From NCBI GenBank assembly GCA_046327755.1, contig JAXLXW010000003.1:124001-188000 (forward strand): a DNA stretch of 64,000 nucleotides, written 5' to 3'. The position numbers were made by a program, and so were the translations under genes. The notes under the pieces are model-generated. The model was not told the origin of the DNA. It saw only the letters and a program-made list of their open reading frames with translations, and did not search any database. The stretch's first letter is position 1; every line of letters starts with the position of its first letter. Shown here one piece after another: positions 19,273 to 27,851 of this stretch. This DNA is from SCN-70-22 sp046327755. GTDB taxonomy: Bacteria; Gemmatimonadota; Gemmatimonadetes; Gemmatimonadales; Gemmatimonadaceae.

Positions 19273-20123
19273 GCGCGCCGGCATCGCTCGGCGGACCCGC
19301 TCCGCTCATCGACGTCCACGCGCATTTCTTCCAGCCCGAGGCCGCCAAGGCCGACTGGGCGACGCTCAACGCGCGCCGGCTCGAGGCGGGGGAGGCGATC
19401 GGGATCCAGTTCCACGTCGCTTCCGTCCTGGGGACGTGGGGGGCCACCTCGCCGACGTACTTCCAGTCCCCCAACGATACGGTGCAGGGCAACGACTTCG
19501 CCTGGCTGATGCAGGAGGATCACCCGGCGCAGGTGCGGACGTACGTCGCCGTGAACCCGAACGATGGGGCGTTCGCCGTGCGCGAGATCGATCGCTGCGT
19601 GGCGCGCGGGGCGGTGGGGCTCAAGCTCGCCGCCGCGCGCCGCTGCGACGACGCCGTGCTCGACGCGGTGATCGAGCGGGCACGCGCACACCGCCTCCCG
19701 GTCCTTCACCACATCTGGCAGCACCGCCGCCGTCACTGGCCCTCGCAGGACATCTCCGACGGCGCCGACCTGGCGCAGCTGGCGACGCGCTTTCCGACGG
19801 TCCCGTTCATCCTGGCGCACATCGGCGGGGGAGGGGACTACGCGCATACCTTCGCGGCCGTCCGCGACGTCCCCAACATCTATCTGGACCTGTCGGGGAG
19901 CGGAATCGACCGCGGGATGCTGGACGACGCGTACCACGCCGTCGGTGCGCGCCGGTTGCTCTGGGGCGCCGACCTGACCCTGTGCACCGGACTCGCCAAG
20001 CTCTGGGCGCTCGAACTCGTGATCTCGTCTGATGAGGAGCTGCACGACGTCCGGTGGCGAAACGCCGCCCGCATCTTTCCACCGGGGGCGTTCCCGGGGC
20101 TCTCGGAGGCGGTCGATGCCTAA
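19269..20123 (+). CDS. Amidohydrolase-2 family TIM-barrel metal hydrolase/decarboxylase
   Basis: A 284-residue protein starting at a GTG that overlaps the previous stop (GTGA) and follows a GGAGGAG site. Metal ligands are visible in order: LIDVHAHFF (HxH), PVLHHIWQH, PFILAHIGGGGDY, and LLWGADLTL with the final Asp. This is the pattern of amidohydrolase-2 enzymes such as aminocarboxymuconate-semialdehyde decarboxylase and lactone hydrolases. Cytoplasmic. The coupling to an aminotransferase and to a second barrel protein lacking the HxH motif suggests one pathway, but the substrate cannot be inferred. Confidence 0.82.
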   Translation: MSAPASLGGPAPLIDVHAHFFQPEAAKADWATLNARRLEAGEAIGIQFHVASVLGTWGATSPTYFQSPNDTVQGNDFAWLMQEDHPAQVRTYVAVNPNDGAFAVREIDRCVARGAVGLKLAAARRCDDAVLDAVIERARAHRLPVLHHIWQHRRRHWPSQDISDGADLAQLATRFPTVPFILAHIGGGGDYAHTFAAVRDVPNIYLDLSGSGIDRGMLDDAYHAVGARRLLWGADLTLCTGLAKLWALELVISSDEELHDVRWRNAARIFPPGAFPGLSEAVDA

Positions 20124-20979
20124 CGCGCCACTCCCGTCGCCGCGTGTGATTGCGGGCGGTGCCTCGCCGGCGAGCGTTGCCCTCGACGTCAACACCTTCA
20201 TCGGCGGCTATCCGTTCCGCCACCTCCCGCACCCGGATCCCGAGATCCTGGTGCGGGTGCTGGCCCGCGAGGGGGTCGCGCGCGCCTGGGTTGGTCACCT
20301 CCCGTCCGCCTTTCATCGAGATCCTGGCGCGGGGAACTCCGAGTTGTTCGCGCGCCTGGCGCCGTTCCGCGACGTCCTGCTCCCGGCCCCGATCATCCGC
20401 CCGGACTGGCCCGGCTGGCGCGGCGCGCTTCGGCAGCTCGCGGAGGCAGGCGCGGCGGCGATCCGCGCCTATCCGCAACTCTGGGGATTCGCCCCCGGCG
20501 ACGAGCGGCTGACGCAGCTCGCGATGGCGTGCGCTGACGCCGGTCTCCCGCTCGTTCTCACGGCCCGATTCGAGGATGTGCGGCAGCGCCACACGCTCGA
20601 CGTCGCCGGCGACCTCACGGCGGCGCATGTGCGCGAGTTGGTGCGCGCGCTGGCACGCGCGCTGGCACGCGCGCTGGCGCGCGCGCCGGGGCGCGTGGAG
20701 GGGCGCGTGGAGGGGCGTATCGTGGTCACAGCCGCCGGACGTGAATTCGTGGAGGAGGTGCACTGGGGGCTCACGCCGACTGAGCGGGCGTCGGTGTTCT
20801 ACGATTTCAGTTGGATCTGGGGGCCCCCGAGCGATGAGCTGGCGACGCTGTTCCGTGCGATCGGGAGTGAGCGCTTCGTGTACGGGACGATGTGGCCGCT
20901 TCGACTGACGCAGGGGGCGCGCGCCAACCTCGCCCTCCTTCCGGCGGATGTTCGCGGCGCCGTCCTCGGCGCCCTGTAA
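20116..20979 (+). CDS. Amidohydrolase-like TIM-barrel protein lacking the HxH metal motif
   Basis: A 287-residue protein whose ATG overlaps the stop of the preceding gene (ATGCCTAA). The beginning, ALDVNTFIGGYPFRHLPHPD, is where amidohydrolases have DxHxH; here the histidines are replaced by Asn and Phe, while YGTMWPLRL occupies the place of the final metal Asp. It may therefore be a non-metal relative or an inactive partner of the preceding enzyme. Bases 20644-20679 contain three 12-bp repeats (RALA units) followed by two GRVE units, in a surface helix. It is the last gene before the 359-nt spacer upstream of the ACIII operon. Confidence 0.75.
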   Translation: MPNAPLPSPRVIAGGASPASVALDVNTFIGGYPFRHLPHPDPEILVRVLAREGVARAWVGHLPSAFHRDPGAGNSELFARLAPFRDVLLPAPIIRPDWPGWRGALRQLAEAGAAAIRAYPQLWGFAPGDERLTQLAMACADAGLPLVLTARFEDVRQRHTLDVAGDLTAAHVRELVRALARALARALARAPGRVEGRVEGRIVVTAAGREFVEEVHWGLTPTERASVFYDFSWIWGPPSDELATLFRAIGSERFVYGTMWPLRLTQGARANLALLPADVRGAVLGAL

Positions 20980-21338
20980 CGCGGCGCCGCGAAAAATGCG
21001 GCGCGGGTGTTGTCGGATTCGCGTTGTGTGGCGAGTTTCGGGCGCGGCGGCGCGGCCGTGCAATCTCGCGCGAACTGCGCGGGAGTGTCCCGCGTTGTGC
21101 CGCCAACATGCGGATGTAGGGCCGGTGCCTGACGAGGGGCGGACGCGCCGTCGGCATCGCGGAAAACGGTCGGGAATCTGAGCAAGCACTTATCTCGCGC
21201 GAAATAGTGCAACTCTCAGCGTTCTCGACTCTTGCACGTAGGCATCGGCGTGGTCATTTTTCGCCGCTGTTTCGGTTACTCGTGAAATGATTCACAAGGC
21301 CGAGTCAATCAGTCGGCTTCCCTCCACCTCAGGACTCG
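20980..21338. promoter_or_regulatory. 359-nt intergenic region before the ACIII operon
   Basis: The stretch has no credible gene. It begins with a perfect 12-bp palindrome (CGCGGCGCCGCG, 20980-20991) followed by AAAAA, possibly ending the upstream cluster. The second half is AT-richer than its surroundings and contains a hyphenated dyad with GCACT/AGTGC arms (21186-21210) and GTGAA-ATGA-TTCAC (21282-21295). The promoter of the actA-F operon must lie here; I cannot assign hexamers with confidence. Confidence 0.5.
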
Positions 21339-21980
21339 ATGACGAGCAGGCGCAAGTGGACGCTCGTTCCGGCGTTCTTCGCCATCGCGGCGGCGGCGAC
21401 CCTCCTCTCGGCGTATAGCGGCGCGTCGTCGTCGCAGGGGTTCTCCCCCGTGCAGCCGATCCAGTTCCCCCATCCGGTGCACGTGCAGACGCTGGGGATG
21501 AACTGCCTGTATTGCCACTACAGCGCGAACAAGTCGCCGGACCCTGGGCTCCCCGCGGTCGGGACGTGCATGGGGTGCCATACCGTCGTCGGGCCCAACC
21601 GCCCGGCCATGGACGGCAAGCCGGCCCGCGTGAGCACCGAGATCACGAAGCTCCAGCAGATCGCGCCGCCGGGGCAGCCGGACAAGTGGAAGACGATCCC
21701 GTGGGAGCGCATCCACAAGGTCCCGGAGTACGTCCACTTCCCGCACATGCGCCACGTGAGCGCGGGGGTGACGTGCCAGACGTGCCACGGCCCCGTGCAG
21801 AACATGGCGCAGGTGTCGCAGGCCTCGTCGCTCAACATGGGCTGGTGCGTGAGGTGTCACGTCAACGGCTACAAGCTGAGTGATGGGCTGCTGGCCGCGG
21901 GTGACACGGCGGGCGCGAAGGCGGTCGCCAACGAGCCCCCGAAGAAGGCGCGGTACGACTGCGCCATCTGCCACTACTAG
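21339..21980 (+). CDS. actA: Alternative complex III pentaheme cytochrome c subunit ActA
   Basis: A 213-residue protein with an uncleaved signal anchor or signal peptide near residues 8-26 and five CxxCH heme motifs (CLYCH, CMGCH, CQTCH, CVRCH, CAICH), the number expected for ActA. It sits on the periplasmic face and passes electrons from quinol to a cytochrome c or directly to an oxidase. First gene of the six-gene act operon; the 90-nt gap to actB is the only sizeable spacer inside the operon. Confidence 0.95.
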   Translation: MTSRRKWTLVPAFFAIAAAATLLSAYSGASSSQGFSPVQPIQFPHPVHVQTLGMNCLYCHYSANKSPDPGLPAVGTCMGCHTVVGPNRPAMDGKPARVSTEITKLQQIAPPGQPDKWKTIPWERIHKVPEYVHFPHMRHVSAGVTCQTCHGPVQNMAQVSQASSLNMGWCVRCHVNGYKLSDGLLAAGDTAGAKAVANEPPKKARYDCAICHY

Positions 21981-22070
21981 ACGCGTAGCATCGCCGCCGC
22001 CGCGGCAGCCGGCCCTGACGGTTCAGGGCCCAAGCGCCGCGGTTCGTCTCGACGATCGAGGAAGCACTGC

Positions 22071-25000
22071 ATGAGCCAGTCGACGGGGTCCGCGGGCGTC
22101 AAGCGCCGCGAGTTCCTCAAGGTCCTGGGCGCCGCCAGCGCCGTCACGACCACTATCGGGTGTAGCCAGGAGAAGGTCGAGAAGCTGATTCCGTACCTGG
22201 TCTCCCCAGACCAGACGGTCCCGGGCGTCTCGACCTATTACAGCACCACCTGCCGCGAGTGCGCGACGGCGTGCGGCGTCGTCGCCGAGGTGCGCGACGG
22301 GCGCGCCATCAAGCTCGAGGGGAATCCGGATCATCCGGTGAACCGGGGCGCGCTGTGCGCGCGCGGGCAGGCGGCGCTGCAGGGGCTGTACAACCCGGAC
22401 CGCTACCGCCAGCCGCTCGTACGCGAGGGAGGCAAGCTCGTCCCCACCACGTGGGACAAGGGGCTCGCCCTCCTGAGCCAGAAGATCGGTGAGGTGAAGG
22501 CCAAGGGGAGCGGCCAGAACGTCGTCTTCCTCAGCGAGCAGGATGCGGGCTCGTTTGGCGTCTTCCTCGACCAGTGGCTCGGCGCGTTCGGCTTCGGGGC
22601 GCACCTGCAGTACGACTCCAGCGCCGATCTCGCGCTGCGCGCGGCCAACGTCGCCGCCTACGGGACCGCGATGCCCGGCGTCGACATGTCGGCGGCCTCG
22701 CTGGTGATTTCGTTAGGCGCCGACTTCCTCGACGGGCGCGAGGCGTCGGTCCCGATGCAGCTGGCCTTCGCCGACGCGCGCGCCAAGCTGCAGCACGCGC
22801 CGCGCTTCGTCTACGTCGGCCCGCGCCGCTCGCTCACCGGCCTCAATGCCGACGAGTGGATCGCCTGCAAGCCGGGGAGCGAGGAAGTCATCGCCAAGGC
22901 GCTCCTCGGCGCGTTAGGCGGCGCTGGCGGCGCCTCGGTCAAGGAAGCGGCGGATGCCTCCGGGGTCACCGAGGCGACGCTGCAGCGCCTGGCCGACGAA
23001 CTCAAGGCGGCGCGTCCGAGCCTGGTGCTCTCCGGCGTCTCGACGCCGAACGCCGGTGTCGTGGCGACGCTCGCCGCCGAGATCAACAAGGCGGCCGGCA
23101 ACGTCGGCGTCACGGTGAAGCCAAGTGAGCCGATGGCCGGCTTCGACGGCGTGGTCGGCGCGGCGCGCATCGCCGAAGTCGCGAAGCAGGCCGACGCCGG
23201 GAGCGTCCCGCTCCTCTTCGTGCGCGGGGTCAACCCGGCGTACGACACGCCAAAGGCGGTGAAGTTCGCCGAGGCGATGGCGAAGATCCCGTTCAAGGTC
23301 TCGTTCTCCAGCTATCCGGACGAGACGAGCGAACTGTGCGACCTCGTCCTCCCCAGCGATCACGCGCTGGAGTCGTGGGGCGATGCGCCGGCCAAGCCCG
23401 GCGTCATCTCGCTCCAGCAGCCGGTGATGGAGCGCATCTTCGACACGAAGGCGACCGCCGACGTGCTGCTCAAGGTGGCGCAGGGCGATCCGACGGTGGC
23501 TGCGCGCTTCCCGTGGAAGAGCTATCGCGACTACCTCTCGTCGAACTTCCCCGGCGGCACGGCGACCTTCACGCAGGCGCTCACGAACGGGATGGCCAAC
23601 GGCAGCATCGCCCAGCGCACGTCGCCCACGGCGAAGGTCGCGCTCTCGGCGGAGGCGCCGGCGGCGATCGCGGGTGACGGCGAATACTTCCTGGTCACGT
23701 ACCCGCACGCGGTGCTCGGCACCGGCGCCGGGGCCAACAAGCCGTGGCTGCAGGAACTCCCGGACCCGGTCGCGAAGGTGGTCTGGCAGTCGTGGATCGA
23801 GCTGCACCCCATGACGGCGAAGAAGCTCGGCGTGGTGGCGGGCGATCACGTGACGGTGCAGACGGCGGCGGGGAGCATCACCGCGCCGGCCTTCATCTAC
23901 CTTGGCATTCGGCAGGACACCGTTGCGGTGGCGCTGGGGCAGGGGCACACCGCCTACGGCCGCTACTCGAAGGACATCGGCGTCAATGCGCTGGGCGCGT
24001 TAGGCGGAACGTTCAACGCCGGCGGTGCGCTCGCGCTCACGCAGGCGAAGGCGAAGGTCAGCAAGTCGGGCGATCGTTCGGACCTGGTGACGACGGAAGG
24101 GTCGGCGCGCCAGCACGGGCGCGGGATCGCGCAGGCGATCACGGTCGCCGACCTCATCGCCGGCCGCTTCAAGGAAGAAGAGCACAAGTTCCCCGGCGAC
24201 GCGTCGCACGAGTTCCTCCCCGGACTTCGCTCGCCCGTGGCGGGTGATGCGCAGGGTGACCTCGTCGACTCGACGGCGAAGGACAAGGGGATGTACGACC
24301 CCAAGCACTGGAGCGGGATGGCCAAGCGCCGCTGGGCGATGACCATCGATCTCGCCCGGTGCACGGGGTGCTCGGCCTGCGTCACGGCGTGCTATGCCGA
24401 GAACAACATCCCGACGGTGGGCGCGCGCTGGCAGGGCCGCTCGCTGCGTCCGGGCTCGGCCTCGGATGACAGCGCCTGGGATACGCGTCCCGGCGCGAAC
24501 ATCCTGAAGGGGCGCGAGATGAACTGGATCCGCATCGAGCGCTACTTCGAGGGCGGGGAAGACGGCGGGACCGACTTCGAGGCGCGTTTCGTCCCGATGA
24601 TGTGCCAGCACTGCGGCAACGCCCCGTGCGAGCCGGTGTGCCCGGTGTATGCGACGTACCACGCGCCGGACGGCCTCAACGTCCAGGTCTACAACCGCTG
24701 CGTCGGGACGCGTTACTGCTCCAACGGCTGCCCCTACAAGGTGCGCTACTACAACTGGCACGGGTACGGCGAGAAGGAGCGCCGTCAGTACGCCTTCCCC
24801 GAGCCGTTGCACCTGCAGCTCAACCCGGACGTCACCGTCCGCGGCAAGGGCGTCATGGAGAAGTGCTCGTTCTGCGTGCAGCGCATCCGCGAGGCGGAGA
24901 ACCTGGCGAAGGTCGAAGGACGCGAGTTGAAGGCCGACGAGTTCACGACGGCGTGCGCGCAGGCGTGCCCGTCGAAGGCCATCGTCTTCGGTGACGCGGC

Positions 25001-25130
25001 CGACGAGAACTGGTCGGTGGCGAAGGCGGCGCTCGATGCCCGCGCCTACCACGTGTTCGAGGAACTGAGTACCTACACCGCGGTGGTCTACTTGAAGCGC
25101 GTCAATCATCCGGCGGGAGGTGCCGCGTAA
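22071..25130 (+). CDS. actB: Alternative complex III iron-sulfur subunit ActB (molybdopterin oxidoreductase-like fused to ferredoxin-like domain)
   Basis: A 1019-residue fusion with a twin-arginine signal (KRREFLKVLGA) placing it in the periplasm. The first 720 residues resemble molybdopterin oxidoreductases, including CRECATACGVV and a later GALCARGQA. The C-terminal 270 residues are a NrfC/PsrB-like protein with four cluster motifs: CTGCSACVTACY, CQHCGNAPCEPVCP, CVGTRYCSNGCPY, and CSFCVQRI with CAQACPSKAI. In characterised ACIII the Mo cofactor is absent, and the clusters are in the C-terminal part. The protein length fits ActB. The stop and the actC start share a base. Confidence 0.95.
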   Translation: MSQSTGSAGVKRREFLKVLGAASAVTTTIGCSQEKVEKLIPYLVSPDQTVPGVSTYYSTTCRECATACGVVAEVRDGRAIKLEGNPDHPVNRGALCARGQAALQGLYNPDRYRQPLVREGGKLVPTTWDKGLALLSQKIGEVKAKGSGQNVVFLSEQDAGSFGVFLDQWLGAFGFGAHLQYDSSADLALRAANVAAYGTAMPGVDMSAASLVISLGADFLDGREASVPMQLAFADARAKLQHAPRFVYVGPRRSLTGLNADEWIACKPGSEEVIAKALLGALGGAGGASVKEAADASGVTEATLQRLADELKAARPSLVLSGVSTPNAGVVATLAAEINKAAGNVGVTVKPSEPMAGFDGVVGAARIAEVAKQADAGSVPLLFVRGVNPAYDTPKAVKFAEAMAKIPFKVSFSSYPDETSELCDLVLPSDHALESWGDAPAKPGVISLQQPVMERIFDTKATADVLLKVAQGDPTVAARFPWKSYRDYLSSNFPGGTATFTQALTNGMANGSIAQRTSPTAKVALSAEAPAAIAGDGEYFLVTYPHAVLGTGAGANKPWLQELPDPVAKVVWQSWIELHPMTAKKLGVVAGDHVTVQTAAGSITAPAFIYLGIRQDTVAVALGQGHTAYGRYSKDIGVNALGALGGTFNAGGALALTQAKAKVSKSGDRSDLVTTEGSARQHGRGIAQAITVADLIAGRFKEEEHKFPGDASHEFLPGLRSPVAGDAQGDLVDSTAKDKGMYDPKHWSGMAKRRWAMTIDLARCTGCSACVTACYAENNIPTVGARWQGRSLRPGSASDDSAWDTRPGANILKGREMNWIRIERYFEGGEDGGTDFEARFVPMMCQHCGNAPCEPVCPVYATYHAPDGLNVQVYNRCVGTRYCSNGCPYKVRYYNWHGYGEKERRQYAFPEPLHLQLNPDVTVRGKGVMEKCSFCVQRIREAENLAKVEGRELKADEFTTACAQACPSKAIVFGDAADENWSVAKAALDARAYHVFEELSTYTAVVYLKRVNHPAGGAA

Positions 25131-26572
25131 TGGCCTCTTTCGCTGAACCGCTGCGGCCGAACATCGCTTCGGCCGACGTGCAGCTCCCGGGGGTCCGGGA
25201 CTACGAGCAGGTCGACAACGACATCATCGGGACGCTCAAGCCCACCAAGGGATGGTTTGCCGCCTTTGGTGTGGCGGTGGCGCTCTTCCTCGTGGGGGCC
25301 TCGACGTGGATCTACCAGATCTACTGGGGGCTCGGCAACGCGGGCTATGCGCCGCCGGTGATGTGGGGCGTCTACATCATCACCTTCGTCTTCTGGGTCG
25401 GCATCGGCCACGCCGGGACGCTGATCTCGGCCATCCTCTTCCTGTTCCGCGCCGGCTTCCGCACGACGATTTATCGATGCGCGGAAGCGATGACGGTCTT
25501 CGCGGTCATGACGGCAGGGCTCTTCCCGATCATCCACATCGGGCGCCCGTGGAAGTTCTTCTGGCTGGTGCCGTATCCCAACTGGCGCCTGCTGTGGCCG
25601 AACTTCAAGTCGCCGCTCGTGTGGGACGTCTTCGCCATCTCGACGTACCTCACGGTCTCGTCGACCTTCCTCTACGTCGGGCTCATCCCGGACATCGCGG
25701 TGCTGCGTGACCGCGAGACCAACCCGCTGCGCAAGCGGATCCTGGCGGTGCTGTCGTTAGGGTGGCGGAACTCGGAGCCCGAGTGGCGTCACTTCATGAA
25801 GATGTACCTGTTCCTGGCGGCCTTCTCCACGCCGCTGGTGCTCTCGGTGCACTCCGTCGTGTCGTTCGACTTCGCGATGGCGCTGACGCCCGGGTGGCAC
25901 GCGACGATCTTCCCGCCCTACTTCGTCGCCGGCGCCATCTTCTCGGGGATCGGGATGGTCTTCACGATCATCATCCCCATCCGGAAGTTCTTCAAGCTCC
26001 AGCACTTCGTCACGATCAACCACCTCGACGCGGCGGCCAAGCTCTGCCTCTTCACGTCGATGGTGGTCGGATGCGCCTACCTCATCGAGTTCTTCATCGC
26101 CTGGTACTCCGGCGTGAAGGTCGAGCAGGACTACTTCTGGAACCGCGTCTTCGGCGAGTGGTGGTGGGCCGCGTGGATCATGCTGACGTGCAACATGATC
26201 TTCCCGCTCTCGCTCTTCTCGCAGAAGCTGCGCCGCAACCCGAGCTGGCTGTGGATCCTCTCGATCTTCATCAACATCGGGATGTGGTTCGAGCGCTTCG
26301 TCATCATCGTCCCCTCGCTCTCGCATGAGTTCGAGCCGTGGCAGTGGGGGACGTATGCGCCGAGCTGGGTCGACATGGCGATCCTCGTCGGGTCGTTCGG
26401 CTGGTTCTTCATGTGGTTCCTCCTCTTCATCAAGCAGCTGCCGGTGGTCGCGATCGCTGAGGTGAAGGAAATCGTCCCGCCCAAGCTGCGCAGCCATGCG
26501 CGCGGGCACGGGCTCGATACGGAAGGGCACCACCTCCCCTATGGCACGGAAACGCCGGGAGAATTCGACTGA
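25130..26572 (+). CDS. actC: Alternative complex III membrane subunit ActC (NrfD/PsrC family)
   Basis: A 480-residue polytopic protein with about ten hydrophobic helices, starting one base inside the actB stop (TAATG). NrfD-family stretches include NAGYAPPVMWGVYIITFVFW, GIGHAGTLISAILFLFR and IHIGRPWKFFW. It binds menaquinol or ubiquinol at the membrane interface next to ActB. ActF is its paralogue in the complex. Confidence 0.95.
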   Translation: MASFAEPLRPNIASADVQLPGVRDYEQVDNDIIGTLKPTKGWFAAFGVAVALFLVGASTWIYQIYWGLGNAGYAPPVMWGVYIITFVFWVGIGHAGTLISAILFLFRAGFRTTIYRCAEAMTVFAVMTAGLFPIIHIGRPWKFFWLVPYPNWRLLWPNFKSPLVWDVFAISTYLTVSSTFLYVGLIPDIAVLRDRETNPLRKRILAVLSLGWRNSEPEWRHFMKMYLFLAAFSTPLVLSVHSVVSFDFAMALTPGWHATIFPPYFVAGAIFSGIGMVFTIIIPIRKFFKLQHFVTINHLDAAAKLCLFTSMVVGCAYLIEFFIAWYSGVKVEQDYFWNRVFGEWWWAAWIMLTCNMIFPLSLFSQKLRRNPSWLWILSIFINIGMWFERFVIIVPSLSHEFEPWQWGTYAPSWVDMAILVGSFGWFFMWFLLFIKQLPVVAIAEVKEIVPPKLRSHARGHGLDTEGHHLPYGTETPGEFD

Positions 26573-27072
26573 TGCGCCGCGGATTGGTAGCAGCGTTTCG
26601 CGAGATCGACGCCACGTGCGACGCGATCGTCGCGCTGAAGAAGGCCAAGTACGATTTCACCGTGTACACGCCGACGCCCCGGCACGAGATCGAGCATGCG
26701 CTCGAGCCGCCGATGTCGCCGGTGCGGCGCTACACGCTCATTGCCGGTCTCCTCGGCGTGACGTTCGGGTACTGGATCCCGGTCTGGACGTCCGAGTACT
26801 GGCCGCTCGTCGTGGGCGGCAAGGCGATCGCGAGCTGGATCCCGTACACCATCATCGGTTTCGAGGTGATGGTGCTGGTCGGGGCGCTCACGACCGTGGC
26901 GGCGATGTTCATCAACTCGAAGATCCCGAAGATCACGGCGACCACCGGGTTCGACCCGCGCTTCACGCACGGCGACTACGGCATCTACGTCGAGGCCGCG
27001 CCGGAGCGCCTCAAGGAAGCCGAAGCGACGCTGCGCAAGTTCGGCGCGGTCGACGTGCGGGGGGAATCGTGA
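26572..27072 (+). CDS. actD: Alternative complex III subunit ActD (DUF3341)
   Basis: A 166-residue protein with the DUF3341 layout: an N-terminal cytoplasmic region (VAAFREIDATCDAI, VYTPTPRHEIEHAL), two membrane helices (about 58-77 and 88-112) and a C-terminal tail ending GIYVEAAPERLKEAEATLRKFGA. The start ATG shares one base with the actC stop. Structural subunit of ACIII; no cofactor motif. Confidence 0.93.
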   Translation: MRRGLVAAFREIDATCDAIVALKKAKYDFTVYTPTPRHEIEHALEPPMSPVRRYTLIAGLLGVTFGYWIPVWTSEYWPLVVGGKAIASWIPYTIIGFEVMVLVGALTTVAAMFINSKIPKITATTGFDPRFTHGDYGIYVEAAPERLKEAEATLRKFGAVDVRGES

Positions 27073-27851
27073 TGCGACGACTCAACCAGATTTCGATGAC
27101 CGTGACGCCTGCTGTGCGACGTTTGGCCATCGCGGCCCCGGCGATCCTCTCGCTCACGGCGTGCGAGTGGTTCACCGACTTCAAGCGCATGCCCATGGTG
27201 ACCACCTGGGAGCAGGACTCGATCCTCAAGACGGTGCGCGGAGCGCCGCAGGGGTCGGTGCCGCGCTCGGGGACCGCCGTCAGCGCGATGCAGGTCTCGT
27301 ACACGAACCTGCCGTTCCAGATCGACACGATCGGGATGTTGGCGCAGAACCCGACGCCCGTGACCGAGGCGTCGCTGGCCAACGGGCACAAGTACTACCA
27401 GATCAACTGCGCGGTCTGCCATGGCGACAAGGGCGACGGGATGGGGAAGGCCATGCGCTATGGCGTCCCCCCGATCAACCTGCTGATGGACATGACCAAG
27501 AACCGCACCGACGGGTACATCTTCGGGATGATGCGGAACGGTCGCGGCCTCATGCCCCCGTACAACCGCATCGAGGAGTCGGATCGCTGGGACGTGGTCA
27601 ACTACGTCCGCGCGCTGCAGGGGAAGGTGACCGACGTGAAGTTCGCGACCGGGCCGATCGCCCTGCCTGGCGTGAATGGGGACAAGGTCCCGGGCGCTAC
27701 CGAGCTGGGTCCTAACCATTGGGTGCCGCACGTGCCGGCGTCGCTGTACGGGACGTCCGGTGTGACGGCGCGCCCGGCCGAAGCCAAGCCGGCGGAATCG
27801 ACGACGACTGAAGGGGCGGCGCAGCCCGCGAAATCGGGAGAACACGAGTGA
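27072..27851 (+). CDS. actE: Alternative complex III monoheme cytochrome c subunit ActE
   Basis: A 259-residue lipoprotein-like cytochrome. A hydrophobic N-terminal segment ends in LSLTACEW, a plausible lipobox. One heme motif (NCAVCHGDKGDG) with a downstream axial Met candidate (GRGLMPPYNRI) defines a class I cytochrome c domain. The start ATG overlaps the actD stop, and a GTG one codon upstream is an alternative. In ACIII, ActE lies next to ActA and is the probable exit to an oxidase. A C-terminal Ala/Pro/Thr tail of about 40 residues follows. Confidence 0.94.
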   Translation: MRRLNQISMTVTPAVRRLAIAAPAILSLTACEWFTDFKRMPMVTTWEQDSILKTVRGAPQGSVPRSGTAVSAMQVSYTNLPFQIDTIGMLAQNPTPVTEASLANGHKYYQINCAVCHGDKGDGMGKAMRYGVPPINLLMDMTKNRTDGYIFGMMRNGRGLMPPYNRIEESDRWDVVNYVRALQGKVTDVKFATGPIALPGVNGDKVPGATELGPNHWVPHVPASLYGTSGVTARPAEAKPAESTTTEGAAQPAKSGEHE

